Source of the DNA: DATGJX01 sp963830545 | GTDB lineage: Bacteria; Vulcanimicrobiota; Vulcanimicrobiia; Vulcanimicrobiales; Vulcanimicrobiaceae | Length of the DNA: 64,000 bases | Assembly (NCBI GenBank): GCA_963830545.1 | Contig: CAWHMK010000001.1 | Span: 1,302,001-1,366,000, forward strand | Reading direction: 5' to 3' | The notes under the pieces: model-generated | Told to the model about the DNA's origin: nothing | Databases searched by the model: none | Seen by the model: only the letters and a program-made list of their open reading frames with translations | Translations under genes and position numbers: made by a program | Shown: positions 26,303 to 34,400 of the stretch, piece after piece | How the letters are laid out: every line of letters begins with the position of its first letter | How positions within the stretch are numbered: position 1 is the first letter of the stretch

Positions 26303-28908
26303 TACGAGAGAACGGCCTCGCGAATCGCACGCAATGCTTCGTCCGCTCCGCCCGGATCTTTTCCGCCGCCTTGCGCTTGCGCCGGCTGCCCGCCGCCGCG
26401 CCCGCCGACCAGCGGGGCTGCGAGTTTCACCAAATTGCCCGCATGCACGCCCGCCTTGACCAGGTCGTCGCTTGCACTGACCAATAGGCTGACGCTGCCG
26501 TCGTCAACGCCCGCGAGCGCGATGACGCCGCTGCGTAGCCGCTGCCGGATTGCGCTGTTCAAATGCCGGAGCGCTTCCGCATTGGCTTCGTGCACGACGG
26601 CGCCGACGAACGTTTTCTCACCGGTGCGCTCCGCCCGTTCAACGTACGTTTGCGCGTCGGCGGCAGCCAGGCGCGCCTTCAGATCGCCGACCGCGTTTTG
26701 CAGATCTTTGACTTCACGCTGCAGTTTGGCAATGCGATCGCCCAGTTCGTCCGGCGTGGATGCAAGCGAAGAAGCAAGCTCGCTGACGAGTTCTTGCTGG
26801 CGCTGCGTGTACTCTTCCGCCGCACGTGAAACGCACGACTCGATACGCCGTATGCCGCTGCCCACCGAAAATTCGCTCAAAATCACGAACATACCGAGTT
26901 CGCCCGTCGAATGCGCGTGCGTTCCACCGCAAAACTCCACGGACGGCCCCGCCTTGACGACGCGCACGCGATCGCCGTATTTCTCGCCGAACATCATGAT
27001 TGCACCGCTTGCGCGCGCCTCGTCCATGCCGAGCACGCGCGTTTCGAGCGGCGTGTCGTCGCGAATCATTTCGTTCACGCGCCGTGCGACTTCGAGTTTT
27101 TGCTCCGCGGTGAGCGCGCCGCCCGGGAAACGAAAGTCGAACCGCATGCGATCGACGCCGACCCAAGAGCCGGCTTGCGTGATCTCATCGCCGAGCACGT
27201 CCTTGAGAGCGCGCTGAAGCAAGTGCGCAGACGTGTGGTGCCTGCGAATTTCGCGGCGCCACTCCGCCGAAACACGCGTTCGCACCGCATCGTCGACGCG
27301 AAGAGCTCCTTCTCGCGCTGTGCCTTGGTGCACGACTGCTTCGCCTTGAAACTGCGTGTCCGCAACCTCGAACAGCGTGCCTTCACGCGTGAGTGTGCCG
27401 CGGTCGCCGATCTGTCCGCCTTTTTCGGCGTAAAAAGCCGTGCGATCCAAAATGACCTGCGCTTCTTCACCGGCGTGCACTTCCTGCGCGAGCTCGCCAT
27501 TCTTGAGTATCGCGACGATCGTGCCTTCCGCCTCGAGGCCTTCGTAGCCGAGAAATTCACTCTTGACCGCGGGCAATTCCGCAAGCGTCACGACGGCTCG
27601 TTTGGACGCCGCGTCGCGCCGTGCGCGTTCGCGCTGTTCGTTCATCGCGCGATCGAAAGCGGCATGGTCGATGCTCACACCTCGCTCGGCCGCGATTTCA
27701 CGCGTGAGTTCGACCGGAAATCCAAACGTGTCGTGAAGTTCGAAAACGTCCTCGCCCGAGAGCGCACTTCCTCGCGCGGCGCGTTCGAGCAGACCGTCGA
27801 GCATCGACATGCCGCGCTCCAGCGTGCGGTCGAAGGTTTGCTCCTCACTGCGCAGCGCATTTTGAATGCGGGAAAGACTCGAGCGCAGTTCGGGATATCC
27901 GGATTCGAGCGACGCCGCGACCGCAGGCACCAGTTCGGTCAGAAAGCCGTTCGGATAGCCGAGCAGTTTTCCGTTGCGGATGGCACGCCGGATCAGAAAG
28001 CGCAATACGTAGCCTCGATCCGTATTGCTCGGATACACGCCGTCGTTAATGAGGAACGTGACCGCGCGCGCGTGATCGGCGATGATGTTTCGCCGTTCGA
28101 TTTGCGCGTTTTCGGAGAGCGACGTTTGACCAATGGGGGGCTGCGCGTCGATGATATCGGTGAACAAATCCGTCTCGTACATCGAGACCTTTCCGTTCAC
28201 GACGGCGAGCATTCGCTCGAGGCCGGCGCCGGTGTCGATCTGTTTTCGCGGCAATTCTTCCATCTTACCGGCAGCGTCGCGGTTGTATTGCTGGAAAACG
28301 ACGTTCCAAATTTCGACCCAGCGGTTTCCTTTGTTCGGACCGTCGTCGCCGGCGCCGAGCGCATTCGCCGCGCCGGTGTCGTAGAAAACTTCGGTGCACG
28401 GGCCGCACGGGCCGGTGGGGCCCATCGTCCAAAAATTGTCTTCGTCGAAACGCGTTATGCGCGCGGACTCTAGGCCGATGTCTTCGCGCCAAATGCGCTC
28501 CGCTTCGTCGTCCCCGGCGTGCACCGTCACCGCGAGTTTGGAGACCTCCAGGGCGAGCGTTTTGGTAAGGAACTCCCATGCATAGCCGATCGCTTCGCGC
28601 TTGTAATAGCCGCCGAAGCTGAAGTTGCCCAGCATCTCCAGGAACGTTCCGTGGCGCCCGGTGCGCCCGACGTTTTCGATGTCGCTTTTCGCACCGGCAA
28701 CACGCAAGCAGGGCTGCACCGTTACCACGTTCGTTGCCGGCGCCGGCTCGTCACCCAAAAACGCGGGAACGAACTGCTCCATGCCGGCGATGGTGAACAG
28801 CGTCGTGGACATCGCGTCCGGAATCAAGCTCGCGGATGGAACGTGCTTATGGCTACGCGACGTAAAAAACTCGACGAACGCCGAGCGGAGTTCTTGGCTT
28901 CTCATCAT
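26302..28908 (-). CDS. alaS: Alanyl-tRNA synthetase
   Basis: An 868-residue class II synthetase of normal length. The catalytic domain covers about residues 1-240 (MRSQELRSAFVEFFTSRSHK, RVAGAKSDIENVGRTGRHGT, FWTMGPTGPCGPCTEVFYD). The editing domain's zinc site is HHTSAHLL near 557 and CGGTHAHSTGE near 658. The C-terminal oligomerisation/DHHA1 domain ends with the Gly-rich VGGRGGGQPAQAQGGG. The reading frame is unbroken. It is divergent from the WGxxG-CTERM gene, with an 83-bp gap. Confidence 0.97.
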   Translation of the reverse strand: MMRSQELRSAFVEFFTSRSHKHVPSASLIPDAMSTTLFTIAGMEQFVPAFLGDEPAPATNVVTVQPCLRVAGAKSDIENVGRTGRHGTFLEMLGNFSFGGYYKREAIGYAWEFLTKTLALEVSKLAVTVHAGDDEAERIWREDIGLESARITRFDEDNFWTMGPTGPCGPCTEVFYDTGAANALGAGDDGPNKGNRWVEIWNVVFQQYNRDAAGKMEELPRKQIDTGAGLERMLAVVNGKVSMYETDLFTDIIDAQPPIGQTSLSENAQIERRNIIADHARAVTFLINDGVYPSNTDRGYVLRFLIRRAIRNGKLLGYPNGFLTELVPAVAASLESGYPELRSSLSRIQNALRSEEQTFDRTLERGMSMLDGLLERAARGSALSGEDVFELHDTFGFPVELTREIAAERGVSIDHAAFDRAMNEQRERARRDAASKRAVVTLAELPAVKSEFLGYEGLEAEGTIVAILKNGELAQEVHAGEEAQVILDRTAFYAEKGGQIGDRGTLTREGTLFEVADTQFQGEAVVHQGTAREGALRVDDAVRTRVSAEWRREIRRHHTSAHLLQRALKDVLGDEITQAGSWVGVDRMRFDFRFPGGALTAEQKLEVARRVNEMIRDDTPLETRVLGMDEARASGAIMMFGEKYGDRVRVVKAGPSVEFCGGTHAHSTGELGMFVILSEFSVGSGIRRIESCVSRAAEEYTQRQQELVSELASSLASTPDELGDRIAKLQREVKDLQNAVGDLKARLAAADAQTYVERAERTGEKTFVGAVVHEANAEALRHLNSAIRQRLRSGVIALAGVDDGSVSLLVSASDDLVKAGVHAGNLVKLAAPLVGGRGGGQPAQAQGGGKDPGGADEALRAIREAVLS

Positions 28909-28991
28909 GGAATTGGGGAAGTATTTGGCGCGGCAGCGCCTGATGCCCGCTTGCCCCGGATTGCGAATTCACCCTGACGGGCATAACGGTC

Positions 28992-29396
28992 ATGCATATG
29001 ATTTCAGCACTCGTACTCGCCGCAGCCGTGGCGACGGCGACACCGGCCGGAACCGGTGTGAGCGGTGCTTCCAAACCCAGTGCAGCGAATAGCCGTGCGT
29101 CCCGAGAGTTCAGCGGAGGCAACGTCCAGCCCATCCGCGGAACGGCGGAACCCCTCCTGCAGAAAGCCGCGCCGCAACCCAACCCGCACGTAACTGCCGC
29201 ACCCTTGCTGCGCAAAGCGGCTCCCGGTGCGAGCCCGAACGCCGCCGGCCGCAACGCGCTGCGCCAATTCTCAGGAGCATACACGCAGCCGAACACCGCG
29301 CCGGGCATGGGAAATCAGAGCGGGAGATGGGGCTGGTTCGGTCTCTTCGGCGTCTTTGGTTTGGCGGGACTGTGGCGGCGCTACAGCGGAACCTGA
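28992..29396 (+). CDS. WGxxGxxG-CTERM sorted exported protein
   Basis: A 134-residue protein: signal peptide (about residues 1-17), then a disordered Ala/Pro/Asn region, and at the end WGWFGLFGVFGLAGLWRR, the WGxxGxxG C-terminal sorting tag followed by Arg-Arg. The middle contains two diverged repeats, EPLLQKAAPQPNPHV and APLLRKAAPGASPNA, and two Phe-Ser-Gly-rich segments. Proteins with this tag are thought to be anchored and then processed at the membrane by a rhombosortase-like enzyme, none of which is visible in this window. ATG at 28992 or 28998. Confidence 0.8.
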   Translation: MHMISALVLAAAVATATPAGTGVSGASKPSAANSRASREFSGGNVQPIRGTAEPLLQKAAPQPNPHVTAAPLLRKAAPGASPNAAGRNALRQFSGAYTQPNTAPGMGNQSGRWGWFGLFGVFGLAGLWRRYSGT

Positions 29397-29402
29397 ACGC
29401 GG

Positions 29403-30197
29403 CTATTCTTGCAAGACGTGACGCAATTTTTCGAGCGCCTTCTGCTGCAAGCGCGATACGTGCATTTGTGAAACGTTGAGGCGCTTGGCGATTTCGGTCT
29501 GCGAAACGCTTTCGTAAAAACGCAGATAGAGGATGACGCGCTCGCGTCCCGTGAGCACTTCGAACGCGCGCTCCAGGTTGGCCTTGTCTTCCAACAACGC
29601 GAGGCCGGCATCGGTGGTGCCGATGTAATCGGCGAGCGTCTGCGCCTTCTTGTCGCCCTCGCCTGAAAGTTCCGTGTCGAGCGAGAGCAAGTTGTACGCT
29701 TGCCCCAGTTCCTGCGCTTCGAGGATGTCTTCCTCGCTCGCATTCAGATGCTCCGCGAGCTCGGCCACGGTAGGACTGCGCCCAACCTTCACCGAGAGCT
29801 TTTCAATTGCGCGATTGACGGCGAGATTGAGCTCCTGCAGCCTGCGCGGGACCTTGACGGCCCAGCCTTTGTCGCGGAAATAGCGCTTGATTTCACCCAC
29901 GATGGTGGGCGTGGCATACGTCGTGAACTCGACGCCGCGTTCGAGATCGAAGCGATCGATGGCCTTGAGCAGTCCAACGGTCCCCACTTGAATGAGATCG
30001 TCGAGCGATTCACCTCGGTTTGCGAACTTTACGGCGAGATAGCGCACCAAATTCAAATGCGCGACGACGAGCTCGCTGCGCAAGCGCTCGTAATCCGGGT
30101 CTTGCGGGCCGCGCTTCTTGACCTCCGCAAAACGCGCGAAGGCTTCGCGGGTCTTGTGGCGGTCCCAGCGTTCCTCGTCGGTGTGTGACTGGTGCAC
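29403..30197 (-). CDS. sigB: RNA polymerase sigma factor, SigB/SigF/SigG type
   Basis: A 264-residue group 3 sigma-70 factor. Region 2 is LNLVRYLAVKFANRGESLDD and then QVGTVGLLKAIDRFD; region 3 begins near KVPRRLQELN; region 4 with its helix-turn-helix is around VSQTEIAKRLNVSQMHVSRL. The anti-sigma factor RsbW gene lies immediately upstream (1 bp) and RsbV upstream of that, so this is the output of a partner-switching stress module. Start is GTG 30197. Confidence 0.94.
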   Translation of the reverse strand: MHQSHTDEERWDRHKTREAFARFAEVKKRGPQDPDYERLRSELVVAHLNLVRYLAVKFANRGESLDDLIQVGTVGLLKAIDRFDLERGVEFTTYATPTIVGEIKRYFRDKGWAVKVPRRLQELNLAVNRAIEKLSVKVGRSPTVAELAEHLNASEEDILEAQELGQAYNLLSLDTELSGEGDKKAQTLADYIGTTDAGLALLEDKANLERAFEVLTGRERVILYLRFYESVSQTEIAKRLNVSQMHVSRLQQKALEKLRHVLQE

Positions 30198-30198
30198 T

Positions 30199-30630
30199 TC
30201 AGCTCGTTACTTTTTTGGTCATCACCAAATTCGTTCCGCGATCCGGATGCACGTCGTATTCGACGGAATCCATCAGCGAACGAATCAAGAACACTCCGAG
30301 CCCGCCTACGCGCGGCTCGTCGACGCGCCGTGAAGAGATGGCCTCGGGACGCGTGCCACGCCCATAGTCCCGTACGCGGACGGTGAGTCCCTCGGGTTCG
30401 GTTTCACACGTGATTTCTATTTGATCGCTTCCGTGCGCGTGCTGAATGCAATTCGTACACGCTTCGGCAACGGCAAGCTTCACGTCTTCGATATCCTCGA
30501 TGGAGAAATTCAACCGGTTGGCGACGGCCGCCACCGCTAAGCGCGCAACCGCCACCCATTCCGCCTTGCTTGGAATGCGCAGCTCGACGATCCCAAGGGA
30601 GCGATTGGAGTGAGCCAGCGGCTGGTTCAC
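30199..30630 (-). CDS. rsbW: Anti-sigma factor and serine kinase RsbW
   Basis: A 143-residue GHKL-type ATPase that binds and inhibits the sigma factor and phosphorylates RsbV. The N-box is in VAEACTNCIQHAHG, the G1 box in VRDYGRGTRPE and the G2 box in VGGLGVFLIRSLMD. GTG 30630 overlaps the rsbV stop, so the two are translationally coupled and probably made in near-equal amounts, as partner switching requires. Confidence 0.93.
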   Translation of the reverse strand: MNQPLAHSNRSLGIVELRIPSKAEWVAVARLAVAAVANRLNFSIEDIEDVKLAVAEACTNCIQHAHGSDQIEITCETEPEGLTVRVRDYGRGTRPEAISSRRVDEPRVGGLGVFLIRSLMDSVEYDVHPDRGTNLVMTKKVTS

Positions 30631-30971
30631 ACGAGCGCTTTCATTGCGGCATCCTCGTCGTCGTAGATGCCGAAGATTTTCACCAGACCGGTGATGTCGA
30701 ATATTTTTTTGATCTGCGGGTTGGTGCAGACGAGGTTCACCGTTCCTCCATGCTCCCGCACTCGCTTGAGTCCGCCGATGAGCACGCCCAGTCCGGTGGA
30801 ATCGATGTAGCGCACCTTTTCGAGATTGATCACCAGATTGTAGTGCCCCTTGTCGATGAGGTCACCGATGGCATCCTTGACCTTGGGCGAGGTGTAAACG
30901 TCGATCTCTCCGTTGAGATCGACGACGTACGTGTCGCCTTGTGCCTCACGAACATTCACTTTAATATCCAC
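30627..30971 (-). CDS. rsbV: Anti-anti-sigma factor RsbV (STAS domain)
   Basis: A 114-residue STAS-domain protein. The phosphorylated serine is most likely Ser58 in RYIDSTGLGVL, in the conserved DST/SG position. Unphosphorylated RsbV captures RsbW and frees the sigma factor. The upstream phosphatase (RsbU/RsbP type) that would reset it is not in this window. Confidence 0.94.
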   Translation of the reverse strand: MDIKVNVREAQGDTYVVDLNGEIDVYTSPKVKDAIGDLIDKGHYNLVINLEKVRYIDSTGLGVLIGGLKRVREHGGTVNLVCTNPQIKKIFDITGLVKIFGIYDDEDAAMKALV

Positions 30972-30979
30972 GCTGTCTC

Positions 30980-31309
30980 CTACGAGTCGGAAGATTGCCG
31001 CGACAGATCGTCGCGTATTTGGTCCGCGCTCGTTTGACCCTCATCGACCGCGGCATTGATGTTTGAACGAGCATTTTCTACGACGATTCTCCCTCGTTCG
31101 TAGAGATCGGTTGCTTTACTGCGCAGATCTCCGGTTGCGTCCATCGCGTAATTGCCCGCCTCGCGAGCCTTTCCGACGACGAGATCGCGCGCTTCTTCCT
31201 GCGTCATGAGGTAGGCGAGAACGCCGCCGGCAATGGCCCCGACGATGAACCCTGCGAAGAATCCGCCGCCCTTTCCATTTTCGCGGGGCGCGTTCTGCCC
31301 TTCGGTCAT
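30980..31309 (-). CDS. YtxH domain general-stress-type protein
   Basis: A 109-residue protein with an N-terminal Gly-rich hydrophobic segment (GGFFAGFIVGAIAGGVLAYL, about residues 14-33) and then a long amphipathic helix (residues 40-105). This is the YtxH layout, found in SigB-controlled stress proteins of Bacillus. It lies 8 bp before rsbV and overlaps the DUF948 stop, so it belongs to the stress operon. Confidence 0.88.
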   Translation of the reverse strand: MTEGQNAPRENGKGGGFFAGFIVGAIAGGVLAYLMTQEEARDLVVGKAREAGNYAMDATGDLRSKATDLYERGRIVVENARSNINAAVDEGQTSADQIRDDLSRQSSDS

Positions 31310-31710
31310 GCGTTGTCTCCCGTCTGTTTACCATCGCCGCGCACCAGCCGCCGCAAACCCGCGCTGAGGCCGCCGAGCGTCGCACCGACGTTGACGATTG
31401 CAGGAGCGAGTGCGTCCTGCGTCAGCCTGGCGCCTTGGGCAGCCGAACCGGCGACCTGCTCGAGCGAACCGACGATACCCGAGAGACGCGCGATGGTCTG
31501 GTCCGCGGTATCCGCGATTCCGCCGACGTGCGCCAAGGTCTCGCTCACGGGCTTACCCAATGCCGCAACCTGTTCGTCGACGCCGTCGAGCGTTTTGTCC
31601 AAACGCCGGAGCGTGCGCGCCAGTGAGGCCATCGCGACAAAAATCCCCAAGCCGGCCAAGAATGCGCCGACGCCGCCCGCAACGTCCAAAAACGCAGCCC
31701 AATTAAACAA
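31306..31710 (-). CDS. DUF948 (YtxG-like) membrane-anchored protein
   Basis: About 134 residues: one N-terminal membrane helix, then a long coiled-coil-like region (VGGIADTADQTIARLSGIVG). DUF948 proteins are paired with YtxH in SigB regulons. The open frame extends to a TTG at 31749, but the TTG at 31710 has a GGAG motif upstream and gives the expected hydrophobic N-terminus, so I prefer it. The stop overlaps the YtxH start (ATGA). Confidence 0.8.
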   Translation of the reverse strand: MFNWAAFLDVAGGVGAFLAGLGIFVAMASLARTLRRLDKTLDGVDEQVAALGKPVSETLAHVGGIADTADQTIARLSGIVGSLEQVAGSAAQGARLTQDALAPAIVNVGATLGGLSAGLRRLVRGDGKQTGDNA

Positions 31711-31765
31711 ACCCTGAACCTCCGTCGGATGAAGCCGGACGTGAACCAACTATTCCCCGTTTTGC

Positions 31766-32923
31766 TCAACATCGCACGGTCGATCGCAAGTCCGCGACCG
31801 CCCGCTCGAGCACCTCTGCGGCACGGCGGATTTGAGCCTGAGTCGTCGAGCGCCCGAGCGAAAACCGGATGACGCCGCGCATCCACGGCTCGGCCAGCCC
31901 CAAAGCGGCGATGACGTGGCTGGGCTCGATTGCCCCCGACGCGCAGGCACTGCCGGCGGACACGGCGAGTCCGTCGAGATCGAGGCGCATCAGCAGCTGC
32001 TCCGAGGCCACGTCCAGGAAGCTGAGATTCGAGATGTGCGGCGCGCGCATCGCCGCGGCGCCGTTCACCCGCGCGTCGGGAATGCGCTCGAGTATCCGGC
32101 CTTCGAATTCATCGCGCAGCGTGCCGATCCGGCCCGCCGCCTGAGTTCGCTCGTCCAAAGCGAGTTCGAGGGCACTCGCCAGCCCGACGATGCCGGCGAG
32201 ATTCTCGGTGCCGGCGCGCTTTGCGAACTCTTGGCTGCCGCCGTGCAGAATAGGCGAAAGCGGCGTGCCCTCCCGCACGTACAGAACGCCGGTTCCCTTG
32301 GGGCCGTAGAACTTGTGAGCCGCCAGCGAGAGCAGATCGGCGCCGAGCGCCTTAACGTCTACCGGCAAATACGCCGCCGCCTGCACCGCGTCCGTATGAA
32401 AGAGGATCCCGCGTTCGTGCGCAACGCGCGACAACTGTGCGATCGGCTGCACGGTGCCGATTTCGTTGTTGACGTACATGACGCTCGCCAGCACCGTATC
32501 CGCACGCAATGCGCCGGCGAACGCATCCGGTGAAACGTAGCCGTCCGCGTCGACCGCCAGCATCGTCATTTCCCAGCCCTCGTCGCGCAGCGCTTCGAGC
32601 GCGTGAAGGACCGCGTGGTGCTCGACCGCCGTTGAAACGAGATGACGCCCGCGCGTGCGCAGCGCGCGCGCCGCTCCGATGACTGCGAGATTGTCGGCTT
32701 CCGAGCCGCCGCCCGTGAAGACGATCTCCTTGCTTTTTGCACCCAGGCAGCGTGCCACGCGCTCGCGTGCAGCATCCAGTGCCGCACGCGCGGCACGCCC
32801 CTCCGCATGCAGCGAACTCGGGTTGTATCCGGTCTGCGCAAAATATGGCAGCATCGCCTCGATTACTTCCGCGCGCACCGGCGTCGTCGCGGCATGATCG
32901 AAATACAGTCGTTCAGTAGTCAC
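31766..32923 (-). CDS. Cysteine desulfurase (NifS/IscS family)
   Basis: A 385-residue PLP enzyme releasing sulfur from cysteine for Fe-S clusters or thiolation. Aldimine-forming Lys204 lies in SLAAHKFYGPKG and the sulfur-carrying Cys327 in SAGSACASGAIEPSHV. HTDAVQAAAYLPVDV and EIGTVQPI are typical. The active-site loop length and CASG sequence suggest the IscS/NifS class. It is first in a co-directional run with DUF948, YtxH, rsbV, rsbW and sigB, but no IscU or mnmA gene is adjacent. Start is GTG 32923. Confidence 0.93.
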   Translation of the reverse strand: MTTERLYFDHAATTPVRAEVIEAMLPYFAQTGYNPSSLHAEGRAARAALDAARERVARCLGAKSKEIVFTGGGSEADNLAVIGAARALRTRGRHLVSTAVEHHAVLHALEALRDEGWEMTMLAVDADGYVSPDAFAGALRADTVLASVMYVNNEIGTVQPIAQLSRVAHERGILFHTDAVQAAAYLPVDVKALGADLLSLAAHKFYGPKGTGVLYVREGTPLSPILHGGSQEFAKRAGTENLAGIVGLASALELALDERTQAAGRIGTLRDEFEGRILERIPDARVNGAAAMRAPHISNLSFLDVASEQLLMRLDLDGLAVSAGSACASGAIEPSHVIAALGLAEPWMRGVIRFSLGRSTTQAQIRRAAEVLERAVADLRSTVRC

Positions 32924-32946
32924 AGCGCATTCTCAGAGAGCATTTC

Positions 32947-32952
32947 TATACT
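32947..32952 (+). promoter_or_regulatory. -10 promoter element for a candidate small RNA
   Basis: TATACT at 32947-32952 is a good -10 hexamer. No clear -35 lies at 16-18 bp, so this is weak on its own. It gains support from the strong terminator 50-85 bp downstream with no open reading frame in between. Confidence 0.4.
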
Positions 32953-32957
32953 GGGCT

Positions 32958-33037
32958 CGTGCGAAGCTCCATTGCACACTCCGAGAAGTAGCAACGGGAA
33001 AGGCGGTCCGGCAGCAAAGCCGGGCCGCCACTTTTTT
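32958..33037 (+). ncRNA. Candidate small structured RNA with intrinsic terminator
   Basis: Between the divergent iscS-like gene start and the convergent rarA stop there is no plus-strand protein gene, yet a strong rho-independent terminator ends at 33037 and a -10-like box precedes 32958. The first part can fold as GTGCgAA...TTGCAC (about 32959-32978). The middle segment has CGAGAAGTAGCAACGGG, slightly reminiscent of the SRP RNA apical region, but it cannot form that helix. The family is unknown. Confidence 0.45.
33002..33037 (+). terminator. Rho-independent terminator
   Basis: GGCGGTCCGGC (33002-33012) pairs over all 11 positions (one G-U) with GCCGGGCCGCC (33019-33029) around the loop AGCAAA, followed by AC and T6 at 33032-33037. 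On the minus strand it is followed by only a weak T run, so it mainly serves plus-strand transcription. It could also help end rarA transcripts. Confidence 0.8.
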
Positions 33038-33103
33038 GAACGTGTTTGCGGCATCGTGTTTTCCCGGTGCCGCCAAACATTCTCGCCTTGCTATTCTTCT
33101 GCA

Positions 33104-34384
33104 TCATGAATTGCTGCGGGGCGTCTCGTCGTTGCTGCCGGGTGTATAGTAGGTTCGATCGGACAAATTGCCGGGCAGGTTCTGCTGCTTGACGCTGTAG
33201 TCGTCGTGAGCGTAATGGTAGTCCCTGCCGTATCCGAGTTGCTTCATGAGTCCCGTCGGAGCGTTTCGCAGGTGAAGCGGAACGGGATCGTTGCGAGTGC
33301 CCTCGACGTCGCTCATTGCAGCGGAATACGCACGGCCCACGCTGTTGCTCTTCGGTGCGCGCGCCAAGTAGAGCGTTGCGTGCGCGAGCGGATAAAAACC
33401 CTCGGGCATGCCCACGAAGTGCACGGCCTGCTGTGCGGCAATTGCGAGGGAGATTGCGCGCGAATCGGCAAGGCCCACGTCTTCGGATGAAAGTATCACT
33501 AGGCGCCGCGCGATGAAGAGCGCGTCTTCGCCCGCGTCGATCATGCGCGCCAGCCAGTAGATTGCGGCGTCCGGATCGCTCCCGCGAATGCTTTTTATGA
33601 ACGCGCTGATGACGTCGTAGTGCTGATCGCCGCTTTTGTCGTAGGAAATCGCGCGGCGCTGCATCGCATCGGCAACGACGGCGGGCGTGATGACGCTCGT
33701 GCCTCCGGCATCGTGGGAAGCGGCAGCCGCCGCAAACTCGAGGGTACCCAAGGCGCTGCGCGCGTCGCCGTTGGAAAGCGTGACGAGCGCTGCGCGTGCT
33801 TCCGGCTCCAAACGAACGGGCAACTTGCCCAGGCCTCGCTCTTCATCCGCCAGCGCACGGTCGATGAGCAGACCGACGTCTTCGTCGGCGAGCGCCTTGA
33901 GCACGAAGACGCGAGAACGCGAGAGCAGCGCCGAATTCACTTCGAAGGACGGGTTCTCCGTGGTCGCGCCGATCAGCGTGACGACGCCGCTCTCCACGTA
34001 CGGAAGGACCGCGTCCTGCTGCGCTTTGTTGAAACGGTGGATCTCGTCGATGAACAACACGGTACGCTTTCCGAGCGCGCGGCGATGCTGTGCCTCCGCG
34101 ACGACTTTGCGCAAATCGGCAACGCCCGCACTTACCGCGGAAAGCGAAGAGAAATGGGCGCCGGTCATGCGCGCGATAATCTCCGCGAGGGTCGTTTTGC
34201 CCGTGCCGGGCGGTCCCCACAGAATCATCGAAGGTACGGTGTCACTTTCGATTGCGCGGCGCAATGCGTGACCGGAACCCACGATGTGCTCTTGGCCGAC
34301 GAATTCGTCGAGCGTGCGCGGACGCATCCGCGCCGCGAGCGGCTCGCTCACGGTCGACGTCGAGGAGAAGAGCGAAGGTTCCAT
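33104..34384 (-). CDS. rarA: Replication-associated recombination protein RarA (MgsA) AAA+ ATPase
   Basis: A 426-residue clamp-loader-like AAA+ protein acting at stalled replication forks. Walker A GPPGTGKT is at 57-64, Walker B VLFIDEIHRF at about 109-118, and sensor 1 is GATTENPSFEVN. The C-terminal tetramerisation region contains GMPEGFYPLAHATLYLA and ends with MKQLGYGRDYHYAHD. It begins 16 bp after the lptC-like gene. A G-U-containing hairpin (33049-33072) follows its stop. Confidence 0.95.
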   Translation of the reverse strand: MEPSLFSSTSTVSEPLAARMRPRTLDEFVGQEHIVGSGHALRRAIESDTVPSMILWGPPGTGKTTLAEIIARMTGAHFSSLSAVSAGVADLRKVVAEAQHRRALGKRTVLFIDEIHRFNKAQQDAVLPYVESGVVTLIGATTENPSFEVNSALLSRSRVFVLKALADEDVGLLIDRALADEERGLGKLPVRLEPEARAALVTLSNGDARSALGTLEFAAAAASHDAGGTSVITPAVVADAMQRRAISYDKSGDQHYDVISAFIKSIRGSDPDAAIYWLARMIDAGEDALFIARRLVILSSEDVGLADSRAISLAIAAQQAVHFVGMPEGFYPLAHATLYLARAPKSNSVGRAYSAAMSDVEGTRNDPVPLHLRNAPTGLMKQLGYGRDYHYAHDDYSVKQQNLPGNLSDRTYYTPGSNDETPRSNS

Positions 34385-34400
34385 CGGCGTTTCTCCCGAG

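Noticed and set aside
26135..28473. Long open frames on the plus strand opposite alaS
   Set aside because: They are typical of high-GC antisense strands, with Arg/His-rich composition and no recognisable domain.
32997..33030. Cyclic di-GMP riboswitch
   Set aside because: Only GCAAAGCC-like pieces match. The second helix and the downstream conserved bases are absent, and no gene follows on that strand.
32953..33037. SRP (4.5S) RNA
   Set aside because: The segment CGAGAAGTAGCAACGG resembles the apical motif, but the paired strand and conserved CAGG are missing and the remainder is a terminator.
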